A stretch of 64,000 nt of DNA from NCBI RefSeq assembly GCF_000253255.1, contig NC_015583.1:372001-436000 (forward strand), given 5' to 3'. How positions within the stretch are numbered: the first letter of the stretch is position 1; the number at the start of each line of letters is the position of its first letter. This document shows positions 34,136 through 43,663 of this stretch, in pieces. The position numbers and the translations under genes were made by a program. This DNA comes from Novosphingobium sp. PP1Y. Its GTDB lineage: Bacteria; Pseudomonadota; Alphaproteobacteria; Sphingomonadales; Sphingomonadaceae. The notes beneath the pieces are model-generated. The model had not been told where the DNA came from, ran no database searches, and saw only the letters and a list, made by a program, of their open reading frames with translations.

Positions 34136-35061
34136 CCTCGATCCTTCACTGCGGCGACGAAGAGCGCGGCACGCTCTGGCGCGAGATATTCGCGCGCGAG
34201 ATGCCTGAAGTCGATTTTCGCTGCTGGCCGGAGCTGGGCGATCCGCAAGACATTCGCTTTCTCGTCGCCTGGACGCTGACGCCCGAACTGATCGCGAGCC
34301 TGCCGAACCTGGAGATCCTGTTCAGTATCGGCGCGGGCGTCGACCAGCTCGACCTCGAACTCGTACCGCCACATGTGCGTGTCGTTCGCATGATCGAGCC
34401 CGGCATTACAGTGACCATGGCGCAATTTATCGTCATGGCGACGCTGGCGCTTCACCGCGACCTGCCGTTCTACGTGGCCGAGCAACGCGCGGGCCGCTGG
34501 ACCCAGCGCGATGTCCTCCTTTGCTCCGAACGCACGGTCGGCTTCCTCGGCCTCGGCGAACTGGCCCGCGCCTCGATCAAGGCGCTCGCTCCGCTCGACT
34601 TCAATCTGCTGGGCTGGAGTCGCAGCGGAGCCGATATCGCGGGTGTCGACACTTATGCCGGAGCAGATGGGCTCGATCCGTTCCTGGCCCGCTGCGACAT
34701 CCTGGTTTGCCTGCTGCCGCTGACCGACGAAACACGCGGCATTCTGTGCCGCAACCTCTTCGACCGTCTGCCGCGCGGGGCCGCGATCATCAATGCCGCA
34801 CGCGGTGGCCACCTCGTAGCCGAAGACCTTTGCGCCGCGCTTGACGAGGGACAATTGTCGGCGGCCTTCCTCGATGTGGCCAGCCCGGAACCGCTACCCC
34901 AGGACCATCCATTCTATTCGCATCCCGCGATTTTCCTCACTCCCCACGTCGCCGGAGTAACCCGGAGGGAAACGGCCGTGCATTCGCTCATGGGCAATCT
35001 GAGGCGCGTGCTTGCGGGCCAGGAACCTGACGGCGAAGTAGACCGCAGCCGCGGATATTGA
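34132..35061 (+). CDS. D-2-hydroxyacid dehydrogenase (glyoxylate/hydroxypyruvate reductase A-like)
   Basis: A 309-residue NAD(P)-dependent 2-hydroxyacid dehydrogenase of the GhrA type. The nucleotide-binding fold carries GFLGLGELA; substrate and catalytic residues appear in NAARGGHLV (Arg), the Glu region SPEPLPQDHPFY, and the catalytic His in LTPHVAGVTRRE. Family members reduce glyoxylate, hydroxypyruvate or related 2-oxoacids. It overlaps the PepSY gene by 4 bases but fits functionally better with the catabolic genes downstream. The physiological substrate is unknown. Confidence 0.9.
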   Translation: MTSILHCGDEERGTLWREIFAREMPEVDFRCWPELGDPQDIRFLVAWTLTPELIASLPNLEILFSIGAGVDQLDLELVPPHVRVVRMIEPGITVTMAQFIVMATLALHRDLPFYVAEQRAGRWTQRDVLLCSERTVGFLGLGELARASIKALAPLDFNLLGWSRSGADIAGVDTYAGADGLDPFLARCDILVCLLPLTDETRGILCRNLFDRLPRGAAIINAARGGHLVAEDLCAALDEGQLSAAFLDVASPEPLPQDHPFYSHPAIFLTPHVAGVTRRETAVHSLMGNLRRVLAGQEPDGEVDRSRGY

Positions 35062-35215
35062 ACCGCAGCATGCTGTGCCGAATTCGCAATGACAAAACAG
35101 CAAATCTCACCACTTCTTCCCTGCAATCGGACACAAGTAGCGCAGCGGAAGTGGCCTTATTGACAGCGAGAAGCGCGAGGCATTCGTGGCCCGCGCAAGA
35201 GGATCAAGCGACGAA

Positions 35216-35908
35216 ATGACCAGCGCCAGTTCCAGCTTCACCCCCCCCTTCCGGCCCAAGTACATCAGCTTCGATTGCTACGGCACGCTGATCCGCTTTC
35301 ACATGTCGGAAATGGCCCGTGAGTTCTTCGCCGATCGCATCCCGGCCGAGGCGATGGATCACATGTGCTCCGTTTTCTCGACATACCGCTTCGATGAGAC
35401 ACTTGGGGCCTGGAAGCCTTACCGGGAAGTCATCCGCAACGCCGTGCGCCGCACCGCAAAGAAGTTCGGCGTCGAATACCGCGAAGCTGACGCCGATTCC
35501 ATTTACGACATGGTGCCCAAGTGGGGTCCGCATCCCGACGTGCCCGGCGGACTTTCCAAGATTGCCGACAAGATCCCGCTCGTCATCCTCTCCAATGCGA
35601 TGAACGATCAGATCCCGCACAACGTGGCCTTGCTCGGCGCGCCCTTCCACCGTGTCTACACGGCCGAGAGCGCCCAGGCCTACAAGCCGCGCATGCAGGC
35701 CTTCGAATACATGTTCGACCAGCTGGGCTGCGGGCCGGAAGTGATGATGCACGTCTCGTCCAGCTTCCGCTACGACCAGAACACGGCGACGGACCTCGGC
35801 TTCGGCTGCCGCGTCTTCGTCGGGCGTGGCCACGAGCCGTCGAATGCCAACTATCGCGATGTCGAAATTCCGCACATCGGTTGCCTGCCCGCGGTCGTCG
35901 GCCTCTGA
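35216..35908 (+). CDS. HAD-superfamily hydrolase, haloacid-dehalogenase type II-like
   Basis: A 230-residue HAD protein. Motif I is SFDCYGTLI (nucleophile Asp), motif II SNAMND, motif III Lys in YKPRMQAF, and the motif IV region HVSSSFRYDQNTATDLGF. The overall pattern is that of L-2-haloacid dehalogenases. The usual SSNxxD signature is altered to SSSFRYD, so true dehalogenase activity is uncertain and another phosphate or organic-acid substrate is possible. The start is ambiguous: ATG 35216, or GTG 35186 after GCGAGG. It stands just ahead of a peptide-type ABC importer in the same direction. Confidence 0.83.
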   Translation: MTSASSSFTPPFRPKYISFDCYGTLIRFHMSEMAREFFADRIPAEAMDHMCSVFSTYRFDETLGAWKPYREVIRNAVRRTAKKFGVEYREADADSIYDMVPKWGPHPDVPGGLSKIADKIPLVILSNAMNDQIPHNVALLGAPFHRVYTAESAQAYKPRMQAFEYMFDQLGCGPEVMMHVSSSFRYDQNTATDLGFGCRVFVGRGHEPSNANYRDVEIPHIGCLPAVVGL

Positions 35909-36020
35909 GCATCGACGCTGTGATTTTGCCTCTCACCCGCCGCGTCTCGCGCCTACCGTTCCCCCGATCGGGCAGGCGCGAGGCGTTGGCGGTGGCAATC
36001 AAGCGCGAGGACTGCAAGCG

Positions 36021-37571
36021 ATGCTGATCGGCGGCAACTCCCTTTCGAGGCGAAGCGTGATAGGCGCGGGTCTTGCCGGCGCGGGACTGCTGGCTTTGGG
36101 CGGCTGCGCTGGCGGCGAGCGCAAGGCCACTCCAAAGAAGGGCGGCAGTATCCGGGTTGCGACGCAGGCCGCTTCGACCGCCGATACGCTCGACCCTGCC
36201 AAGGGCGCGCTGGCAACCGACTACACGCGCCATTTCATGCTCTACAACGGGCTGACCTGCATCGAGGACGAAAGCCTCGTTCCGCGCCCGTCCCTGGCCA
36301 AGTCCATCGATAGCGCAGACCGGATCACCTGGCACTTCGAACTTGAGCGCGGCGTACGCTTCCACGACGGAAGCGAATTGACGGCGCAAGACGTCGTCTT
36401 CTCCCTGCTGCGCCACAAGGATCCGGCAGTCGGCTCGAAGATGGAGACGATCGCCGCCCAATTCGCCGACGTTCGCAGCGACGGCCGCTATGGTGTCACG
36501 ATCCGGCTCACCGGAGCCAATGCCGACCTGCCCACGATCCTTGCCCAGTCCCACTTTCTGGTCGTGCGTGCCGGTCAGAACGCACCGGACGGCAATGGCA
36601 CGGGCGCCTTTCGCCTTGCCGAATTCCAGCCCGGCGTACGCACCGTAGTCGTGCGCAACGAGGAATACTGGATCCCGGGAAGGCCGCATCTGGAACGCGT
36701 GGAGCTGATCGCGATTCCCGACGAAGTCAGCCGCGTCAACGCCTTGCTTTCCGGCGACATCCAGCTGTGCAATGCCATCAATCCCCGCTCCACCCGCAGG
36801 ATTGAGGCCGATCCGCGCTATGCGACAATGGCAACGCCATCCGCGCTCTTTACCGATCTCATCATGCGCCAGGACCAGCTGCCGACCGGCAACCCCGATT
36901 TCGTGCAGGCGGTAAAGCTGATGATCGACAGGCCGCTGATCAAGCGAGCCCTTTTCCGCAACTACGCGACAATTGCCAACGACCAGCCGATCGCGCCGTT
37001 CCAGCCCTATTTCAATCCGGACGTGCCGCAGACAGTGCTCGATCTCGACAAGGCGCGCTGGCATATTCAGCGCTCCGGTCTGACCGGCGTACGCATGCCG
37101 ATCTTCGCTGCGACTGCGGCAGAGGGCTCCGTTGACATGGCCTCGATCCTGCAGGAGTACGGCTCGAAGGTCGGTCTTAACTTCGCAGTCAACCGGGTGC
37201 CTGCCGACGGCTACTGGTCAACGCACTGGATGCGGCATCCGATGACATTCGGAAATTGCAATCCGCGTCCGACCGCCGACCTTATCTTCAGCCTGTTTTT
37301 CGATTCAAAGGCGAACTGGAACGAAAGCGGCTGGAAGAACGAACGCTTCGACCGCCTGCTCATCGAAGCCCGCGGCGAGGCCGACGAAGCGCGCCGTGCC
37401 GAACTCTACGGCGAAATGCAGCGCATCGTGCATGACAAGTGCGGTGTGGCAATTCCCGTCTTCATCAGCCTGCTCGACGGTCATGACCGCCGCCTCAAGG
37501 GCCTGGTCCCGGTCCCGCTCGGAGCTTTCATGGGCTATCGCTTCGCCGAATACGCATGGTGGGAAGACTGA
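36021..37571 (+). CDS. ABC transporter substrate-binding lipoprotein (peptide/nickel family 5)
   Basis: A 516-residue periplasmic binding protein. The N-terminus combines a twin-arginine motif (SRRSVIGAG) with a lipobox (LLALGGC), so it is probably Tat-exported and lipid-anchored. Family 5 signatures include DTLDPAKG, LYNGLTCIEDE, WHFELERGVRFHDG and TAQDVVFSLLR. Such proteins bind oligopeptides, opines, nickel chelates or similar polar molecules. ATG 36021 is the only start that gives this export signal. The stop overlaps the first permease gene by one base, and a full importer follows. Confidence 0.92.
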   Translation: MLIGGNSLSRRSVIGAGLAGAGLLALGGCAGGERKATPKKGGSIRVATQAASTADTLDPAKGALATDYTRHFMLYNGLTCIEDESLVPRPSLAKSIDSADRITWHFELERGVRFHDGSELTAQDVVFSLLRHKDPAVGSKMETIAAQFADVRSDGRYGVTIRLTGANADLPTILAQSHFLVVRAGQNAPDGNGTGAFRLAEFQPGVRTVVVRNEEYWIPGRPHLERVELIAIPDEVSRVNALLSGDIQLCNAINPRSTRRIEADPRYATMATPSALFTDLIMRQDQLPTGNPDFVQAVKLMIDRPLIKRALFRNYATIANDQPIAPFQPYFNPDVPQTVLDLDKARWHIQRSGLTGVRMPIFAATAAEGSVDMASILQEYGSKVGLNFAVNRVPADGYWSTHWMRHPMTFGNCNPRPTADLIFSLFFDSKANWNESGWKNERFDRLLIEARGEADEARRAELYGEMQRIVHDKCGVAIPVFISLLDGHDRRLKGLVPVPLGAFMGYRFAEYAWWED

Positions 37572-38551
37572 TGGCGGCTCCTGCAAAAACCCAGTCCTCG
37601 CTGGCCAAGCTCGCGCCGCTGATCATCAGGCGCGTACTGTCTTCGCTACTCACTCTCTTTCTCGTTTCTTTGGTGATCTTCACGGTAAGCGGCCTGCTTC
37701 CCGGCGACGCCGCGCAGGAAGTGCTCGGCCAGAGCGCAACCGAGGAACAGGTGGCAGCCTTGCGCCATGACATGGGCCTCGATCGCCCGGCGCACGTGCG
37801 GTACGTCGCCTGGCTCGGCGGCATCGTGCGCGGCGATCCCGGCATGTCCTATGTCGCCAACATGCCGGTCAGCCAGATCATTTCCGACCGACTGCCCAAT
37901 TCGCTTACACTTGCAGCGATCACCGCCGTTATCTCAACCGTCCTCGCCCTGATCATCGGCATTTCGAGCGCGATCAATCGCGGTGGCAGGCTCGACAGTG
38001 CGCTGAACGTCACCACGCTCTCGCTCGTCGCCATGCCCGAGTTCCTGATCGCGACTCTGGGTGTGCTGATCTTCTCGGTAAAGCTGCTTTGGCTGCCCTC
38101 GATCGCCCTGGTCACACCCGAGGCCAGTTGGAGCGCGATGCTGCGCTCGATGGCCCTGCCGGTTTTCTCGCTGACTTGCGTCGTCGTGGCGCAGATGGCC
38201 CGCATGACCCGCGCTGCTGTCGCGGATCAGCTGGATCGTCCCTACGTCGAGATGGCCAAGCTCAAGGGCGTGCCCTTCTCGCGCATCGTCCTGTTCCACG
38301 TAATGCCCAATGCCGTTGGCCCGGTGGTCAACGCCATGGCGCTTTCCCTCTCCTACCTCATGGGCGGTGCCATCATCGTCGAGACGATCTTCAACTTTCC
38401 CGGCCTTGCCAGCCTGATGGTCAATGCCGTGACGAGCCGCGACATGCCTTTGCTGCAATCCTGCGCGATGATCTTCTGCGCGACCTATCTTGCCCTGATG
38501 CTGGTGGCCGACATCGTCGCCATCCTCGCCAACCCGAGGCTGCGCGCATGA
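37571..38551 (+). CDS. ABC transporter permease (DppB-like)
   Basis: A 326-residue inner-membrane permease with six membrane helices and the BPD permease motif (EAA loop DRPYVEMAKLKGVPFSRIVLFH). The N-terminal VLSSLLTLFLVSLVIFTVSGLLPGD is typical of DppB/OppB/GsiC proteins. It shares its first base with the preceding stop codon and overlaps the next permease by 4 bases, so the importer genes are translationally coupled. Confidence 0.93.
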   Translation: MAAPAKTQSSLAKLAPLIIRRVLSSLLTLFLVSLVIFTVSGLLPGDAAQEVLGQSATEEQVAALRHDMGLDRPAHVRYVAWLGGIVRGDPGMSYVANMPVSQIISDRLPNSLTLAAITAVISTVLALIIGISSAINRGGRLDSALNVTTLSLVAMPEFLIATLGVLIFSVKLLWLPSIALVTPEASWSAMLRSMALPVFSLTCVVVAQMARMTRAAVADQLDRPYVEMAKLKGVPFSRIVLFHVMPNAVGPVVNAMALSLSYLMGGAIIVETIFNFPGLASLMVNAVTSRDMPLLQSCAMIFCATYLALMLVADIVAILANPRLRA

Positions 38552-39372
38552 GCACTAAACTGACAACCTTCCTGCGCGGCTTGCCGGTGTCCGGACGCAT
38601 CGGTCTTGCACTCGTCGTCTTCTGGCTCGTCGTGGCTCTCGTTGGCCCGTGGCTCGCACCCTATTCGGTCGGCGCCTTCGTTGATCAGGACGTCTTCAGC
38701 GGAATCTCATCGCAGTTCTGGCTGGGCAGCGACTACCTGGGTCGTGACGTGCTCAGCCGCGTCCTGTGGGGATCGCGCTACACCGTGTTCCTCGCGCTGG
38801 GTGCAGCGATGATCGCTGTGTGCATCGGGACCTCGTTTGCATTGCTCGCCGCCATCCGCGGGGGCTGGACCGACGAAGTGATCTCGCGTGCGATGGACAC
38901 CTTCATCTCGATCCCTTCGAAGATCTTCGCGCTGGTCCTCGTCGCAGCTTTCGGATCCTCGCTCTCGCTGCTGCTGGTGATCGCCGCCGCCACTTACGTG
39001 CCCGGCAATTTCCGCATCGCGCGGGCGCTGGCGATGAATCTGGTGGCGCTCGACTTCGTGCAGGTCGCGCGCGCCCGCGGTGAAGGCTCGGTCCACATTG
39101 CCCTGCGCGAAGTGCTGCCGAACATGATCCATCCCCTGCTGGCCGACACCGGCCTGCGCTTCGTCTTCGTCGTCCTGCTGCTGTCGGGCCTGAGCTTCCT
39201 TGGCCTTGGCGTCCAGCCGCCCCATGCCGACCTCGGCTCGCTGGTGCGCGAGAATATCTCCGGGATCACCGAAGGTGCGCTGGCGATCATTGTCCCCGCG
39301 CTCGCGATCGCCACGCTGACAGTGGGCGCAAACCTGCTGATCGATGCCCTCAAGCCGGGAGGCAAGGCATGA
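38548..39372 (+). CDS. ABC transporter permease (DppC-like)
   Basis: A 274-residue inner-membrane permease, the second subunit of the importer. It has an N-terminal anchoring helix (GLALVVFWLVVALVGPWLAP), the characteristic FWLGSDYLGRDVLSRVLWGSR segment of DppC/OppC/GsiD proteins, and the EAA loop VALDFVQVARARGEGSVHI. It overlaps both neighbours by ATGA junctions, giving a single coupled translation unit with the ATPase. Confidence 0.93.
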   Translation: MSTKLTTFLRGLPVSGRIGLALVVFWLVVALVGPWLAPYSVGAFVDQDVFSGISSQFWLGSDYLGRDVLSRVLWGSRYTVFLALGAAMIAVCIGTSFALLAAIRGGWTDEVISRAMDTFISIPSKIFALVLVAAFGSSLSLLLVIAAATYVPGNFRIARALAMNLVALDFVQVARARGEGSVHIALREVLPNMIHPLLADTGLRFVFVVLLLSGLSFLGLGVQPPHADLGSLVRENISGITEGALAIIVPALAIATLTVGANLLIDALKPGGKA

Positions 39373-41183
39373 ACGCGCCCGCAGTCGAAGTCAGCGGCCT
39401 CGTCATCGACGTCGCCCGCCCCGACGGCACCCGCAAGGCTATCGTCGAGGACGTGTCCTTCGCCATCCCCAAGGGCGAGGTACTGGCGCTGATCGGCGAA
39501 TCCGGTTCGGGCAAGACGACCATTGCCCTGTCCATGATGGGTTACTCGCGCTTCGGCGCACGGATTTCGGCCGAGTGCATTCGCGTGGGCGACATGCGCA
39601 TCGACCGGATGGCCGAAAGCGAACTGCCCACGATCCGCGGACGGCGCATTTCCTATATCGCGCAAAGTGCGGCCGCCGCCTTCAATCCCTCGCGCCCGAT
39701 CATGGCCCAGGTCATCGAACCTCTCCTGGTCCATCGCCTGGCCGATCGCAGGACAGCGGAAGCCAAGGCAGTCGAAATCTTTCGCTCGCTTGCCCTGCCC
39801 TCGCCCGAAACCATCGGGCAGCGCTATCCGCATCAGGTCTCGGGTGGACAGCTTCAGCGGCTCATGGCCGCCATGGCGCTTATCACCGATCCCGAACTGG
39901 TTATCCTCGACGAGCCGACCACGGCCCTCGACGTGACCACGCAGGTCGAAGTGCTGCGTACCTTCAAGTCTGCCATTGCCGCCAGCGGTGCCACCGCAAT
40001 CTACGTCAGCCACGACCTTGCCGTTGTCGCCCAGGTTGCCGATCGCATTGTCGTGCTCAAGAACGGGCGCACGAGCGAGGAAGGCACCGCGGAGCAGATC
40101 CTCGAGGCCCCTTCCAGCGACTATACCAAGTCGCTCCTCGCCGCTGCGCATCCGGCTGTCCGACCGTCGGCCGACGCAAGCGAAGACAATGTGCTGACTG
40201 TTTCGGCAATCAGGGCGGGATATGGCCGCATCGTCGATGGCCAGCCCGCAATTCCGGTATTGAGCAATGTCGGCTTCACCCTGAAGCGCGGAGCGACCAT
40301 CGGGGTCATCGGCGAGTCCGGGTCCGGCAAGTCGACCCTGGCGCGCGTGATCGCCGGCCTCCTTCCTGCGGCCGGCGGTGAAGTCCAACTCGACGACGAT
40401 GTCCTTCCCGCCGACATGGCAGATCGCAGCCGCGAACAATTGCGGCGCATCCAGATGGTCTTCCAGAATGCCGATACCGCGCTCAATCCCGCGCATACCG
40501 TCGGGGAAATCCTTTCGCGCCCGCTCGCCTTCTACCACGGACTCAAGGGTTCCGCTGCCGCGGCACGGGTCGCCGAGCTGCTCGACATCATTCAGCTTCC
40601 CCGCGGACTGGAAACGCGCCGCAGCACGGAATTGTCGGGCGGGCAGAAACAGCGCGTCAACCTTGCGCGCGCGCTGGCGGCCGAGCCGGACGTGTTGCTC
40701 TGCGACGAAGTGACCTCCGCGCTCGACACCGTCGTGGGTGCGGCGATACTCGACCTCATCGACGAGTTGCGGCGCAAGCTGGGCATCGCCACCGTCTTCA
40801 TCAGTCACGACATCTCAACGGTGAAGGCATTTTGCGACAAGATGCTCGTGCTCTATTCCGGCACGGCGGTGGAACTGTCGCGGCAGTCTGAATTCGCCGG
40901 CGCGATCCGCCACCCCTACACGCGGTTACTGGTCGATTCGGTGCCTGACATGGACCGGGGCTGGCTCACCCACCGCGCTGCCGTGGAACGCGCCGCGATG
41001 CCAGGCGCTTCGCTCAGGAATGCCGCAGGGGAAGCGCTGTGCCGCTTCCTGCCGCGCTGCCCTGCAGCGATCGCGGGGACCTGCGATGCCGTGCCTGCCC
41101 CGCTGCGCGAAAGCGAAGGCCAGGCGATCCTGTGCCATCATACGCTTGCCGATCTTTCATCGGCGGGCTCGGCAGAAATTTGA
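39369..41183 (+). CDS. ABC transporter ATPase, fused DppD-DppF type
   Basis: A 604-residue protein with two complete ABC ATPase domains (about residues 5-255 and 275-530). Walker A is GESGSGKTT and GESGSGKST; signatures are SGGQLQR and SGGQKQR; Walker B is LVILDEPTTALD and VLLCDEVTSALD. A C-terminal oligopeptide-type extension follows with Cys residues (CRFLPRCPAAIAGTC), as in oligopeptide/dipeptide ABC ATPases. Both halves look catalytically competent. It energises the importer encoded just upstream. Confidence 0.95.
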   Translation: MNAPAVEVSGLVIDVARPDGTRKAIVEDVSFAIPKGEVLALIGESGSGKTTIALSMMGYSRFGARISAECIRVGDMRIDRMAESELPTIRGRRISYIAQSAAAAFNPSRPIMAQVIEPLLVHRLADRRTAEAKAVEIFRSLALPSPETIGQRYPHQVSGGQLQRLMAAMALITDPELVILDEPTTALDVTTQVEVLRTFKSAIAASGATAIYVSHDLAVVAQVADRIVVLKNGRTSEEGTAEQILEAPSSDYTKSLLAAAHPAVRPSADASEDNVLTVSAIRAGYGRIVDGQPAIPVLSNVGFTLKRGATIGVIGESGSGKSTLARVIAGLLPAAGGEVQLDDDVLPADMADRSREQLRRIQMVFQNADTALNPAHTVGEILSRPLAFYHGLKGSAAAARVAELLDIIQLPRGLETRRSTELSGGQKQRVNLARALAAEPDVLLCDEVTSALDTVVGAAILDLIDELRRKLGIATVFISHDISTVKAFCDKMLVLYSGTAVELSRQSEFAGAIRHPYTRLLVDSVPDMDRGWLTHRAAVERAAMPGASLRNAAGEALCRFLPRCPAAIAGTCDAVPAPLRESEGQAILCHHTLADLSSAGSAEI

Positions 41184-41336
41184 TAGGCCATGCCGGGGAA
41201 CCATCCGGCATGGCGCAATATTGTTCCGATTAGCCGGGAAAACCGGCAGCCCATGCCTTTGTGCAATCGCTAGAGGGCAGCTGAATTCAACGGTCCGGCC
41301 CCCTGCATTTCGCCGGACCGAAACGGAGAAATCGAC

Positions 41337-42191
41337 ATGGTGGTTGCGACGAAGGCCCCCAACGTATTGCGAGACATGAGTGTGGAAGACTTGCACCGCA
41401 CAGTCGAGCTTTCCGCCGAACAATCCTGGCCGCACCGCACCGAGGACTGGGAGCTGTTCTACGAACTGGGCGAGGGCATTGTCGCTGAATGCGAAGGCAA
41501 GGTCGTAGGTTCGATCATGGCCTGGCGCTTCGGTGGGAACTACGCCTCGATCGGCATGGTCATCGTCACCGCCGACAAGCAGGGCGAAGGCATCGGACGC
41601 CAACTGATGGAAGCCATGCTCGAGCGACTCGAAGGCTGGAACATCACGCTCAATGCGACCGCGGAAGGCCTGCCGCTTTACACCAAGCTGGGCTTCGAGC
41701 CCTTCGCCACCGTGCATCAGCATCAGGGACTTGCCCCGACAATGCCTCTGGCCGATCTGCGCCCGGGTGAGCGCGTGCGACCGATGGGAGCCACCGACAA
41801 CATGCTGCCCGCAATCTACAGCCAGACGCTTGGCATGGACCGCGATGCCTTCTTCGAACGCATCTCGCGCGATAGCCAGTCGGTGGTGCTTTCGCGCGAT
41901 CACGAACCGGTCGGCTTTGCGCTGCTGCGCCGGTTCGGGCGCGGACGCGTCATCGCCCCGATCGTCGCGCCGGATCTTGGCGGAGCGCAGGCACTGGTGA
42001 CGCACTGGCTGGGTGCAAAGGCTGGCAGGTTCTGCAGGATCGACGCGCTGGTTGGCACCGGTCTTTCCGAATGGCTCGAAGATATCGGCCTGCCCTGCGT
42101 GGGCAAGGTCACGACGATGGTCCGCGGCAAAGCGCCGAAGGGCTCGGGACCGGCGAAAGTCTTCGCTGTCGCCTCGCAGGCGTTCGGCTGA
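41337..42191 (+). CDS. Double-domain GNAT family N-acetyltransferase (first copy)
   Basis: A 284-residue protein with an N-terminal GNAT domain (about 10-130; acetyl-CoA loop VTADKQGEGIGRQLMEAML) and a second domain (about 140-280, with FALLRRFGRGRVIAPIVAPD), as in the GNAT proteins with a C-terminal acetyltransferase-like half (YitH/HolE-type). The first half carries the binding motif, while the second looks degenerate. A paralogue with the same architecture is at 50381-51226. It lies one base before an aldehyde dehydrogenase gene, so acetylation or sensing of an amine substrate is plausible (inference). Confidence 0.87.
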   Translation: MVVATKAPNVLRDMSVEDLHRTVELSAEQSWPHRTEDWELFYELGEGIVAECEGKVVGSIMAWRFGGNYASIGMVIVTADKQGEGIGRQLMEAMLERLEGWNITLNATAEGLPLYTKLGFEPFATVHQHQGLAPTMPLADLRPGERVRPMGATDNMLPAIYSQTLGMDRDAFFERISRDSQSVVLSRDHEPVGFALLRRFGRGRVIAPIVAPDLGGAQALVTHWLGAKAGRFCRIDALVGTGLSEWLEDIGLPCVGKVTTMVRGKAPKGSGPAKVFAVASQAFG

Positions 42192-43663
42192 TGCTGGAGC
42201 TTCGCGACCCCTCGCTGCTGCGCCAGGCAGCGCTCATCTCCGGCGAATGGCTGGTGGCCGACAAGGCGTCGGGCATCGCTGTCGACAACCCGGCCGACGG
42301 CAGTCTCGTGGGCATGGTGCCTCCCTGCGGCCGCTCCGAGACGCAGGCCGCCATCGATGCCGCCATGGCAGCCTGGCCCGATTGGCGCGCCCGCACGGCG
42401 GGTGAACGCTGCGCCCTGGTCGAGCGCTGGCATGCTCTCGTCCTCGAGAATGCCGACGACCTGGCTCGGATCATGACTGCCGAACAGGGCAAGCCGCTGG
42501 CCGAAGCCCAGGGCGAAATTCGCTATGCGGCGACCTTCATCAAGTGGTTCGCCGAGGAAGGCCGCCGGGTCGGCGCGCGCAACGTCACATCGCCGGAACG
42601 CGATCGCCGCATTCTGGTGCTGACCGAGCCGGTCGGGCCGAGCGCCATCATCACGCCGTGGAACTTCCCGGCTGCGATGATTACCCGCAAGTGCGCGCCT
42701 GCGCTCGCGGCCGGTTGTCCGGTGATCATCAAGCCATCCGAATTCACACCCTTCAGCGCCCTGGCGATGGCTGAGCTGGCGCTGCGGGCAGGCATTCCAG
42801 CTGGATTGATCCATGTCCTGACCGGCATGCCCCAGGAAATCGGCGAGACCTTTGCGGCCAGCCCGGACGTGCGAAAGCTCTCCTTCACCGGATCGACCCG
42901 GGTCGGATCGCTGCTGATGCGTCAATGCGCCGATACCATCAAGCGGATAAGCCTGGAACTGGGCGGCAATGCCCCGCTGATCGTGTTCGAGGACGCCGAC
43001 CTCGACCTTGCCGTCAAGGCGGCCATGGTCAGCAAGTTCCGCAATTCGGGCCAGACCTGCGTATGCGCGAACCGCATTTTCGTCCAATCGTCCGTGCATG
43101 ACGAATTTGCCGCCCGGCTCTCTGCCGCCGTGTCCGCGCTCCACGCAGCGCCCGGTTTCGAGGCCGGAGCGACAGTTGGTCCGTTGATCAATGCCGCTGC
43201 CGTCACCAAGGTATCCGAGCACGTTGCCGATGCGCTGGATCGCGGCGGGCGCCTTGTCGCATCGGGCAGCGGGCGCGAGGACGGCAATTTCGTGCGCCCG
43301 GTGGTGATCACCGATGCCCATGCCGACATGCGGCTGGCCAGCGAGGAGACCTTCGGGCCCGTCGCGCCTCTGTTCCGCTTCGAGGACGAGGCGCAGGCCA
43401 TCGCCATGGCCAACGATACGCCCTATGGCCTGGCGAGCTACTTCTACACCCGCGACCTTTCGCGCTCCTTCCGTGTTGCCGAAGCGCTGGAAGCAGGCAT
43501 GGTGGCCCTCAATACCGGTTCGATCGCCATGGAAGTGGCGCCTTTCGGCGGCGTGAAGGCATCGGGCCTCGGTCGCGAAGGCGGCACGGCGGGCATCGAG
43601 GAATATCTGGAAACCAAGGCCTTCCACATCGGCGGGCTGGAACTGCAAGAGGCACAGGCATGA
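42191..43663 (+). CDS. NAD(P)-dependent aldehyde dehydrogenase (succinate-semialdehyde type)
   Basis: A 490-residue aldehyde dehydrogenase. It shows the cofactor region PSAIITPWNFPAAMITRK, the catalytic Glu in LELGGNAPLIVFEDAD, and the catalytic Cys in RNSGQTCVCANRIF. The C-terminus has TFGPVAPLF and the PFGGVKASGLGREGG signature. The closest functional class is succinate-semialdehyde/glutarate-semialdehyde dehydrogenase, which oxidises the semialdehyde made by transamination of an omega-amino acid. ATG 42191 shares one base with the preceding stop, and the next gene overlaps by 4 bases. Confidence 0.92.
   Translation: MLELRDPSLLRQAALISGEWLVADKASGIAVDNPADGSLVGMVPPCGRSETQAAIDAAMAAWPDWRARTAGERCALVERWHALVLENADDLARIMTAEQGKPLAEAQGEIRYAATFIKWFAEEGRRVGARNVTSPERDRRILVLTEPVGPSAIITPWNFPAAMITRKCAPALAAGCPVIIKPSEFTPFSALAMAELALRAGIPAGLIHVLTGMPQEIGETFAASPDVRKLSFTGSTRVGSLLMRQCADTIKRISLELGGNAPLIVFEDADLDLAVKAAMVSKFRNSGQTCVCANRIFVQSSVHDEFAARLSAAVSALHAAPGFEAGATVGPLINAAAVTKVSEHVADALDRGGRLVASGSGREDGNFVRPVVITDAHADMRLASEETFGPVAPLFRFEDEAQAIAMANDTPYGLASYFYTRDLSRSFRVAEALEAGMVALNTGSIAMEVAPFGGVKASGLGREGGTAGIEEYLETKAFHIGGLELQEAQA

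Noticed and set aside
38994..40808. 604-residue open frame on the minus strand
   Set aside because: It lies opposite the ABC permease and ATPase genes, has no domain signature and a composition typical of antisense frames in high-GC DNA.
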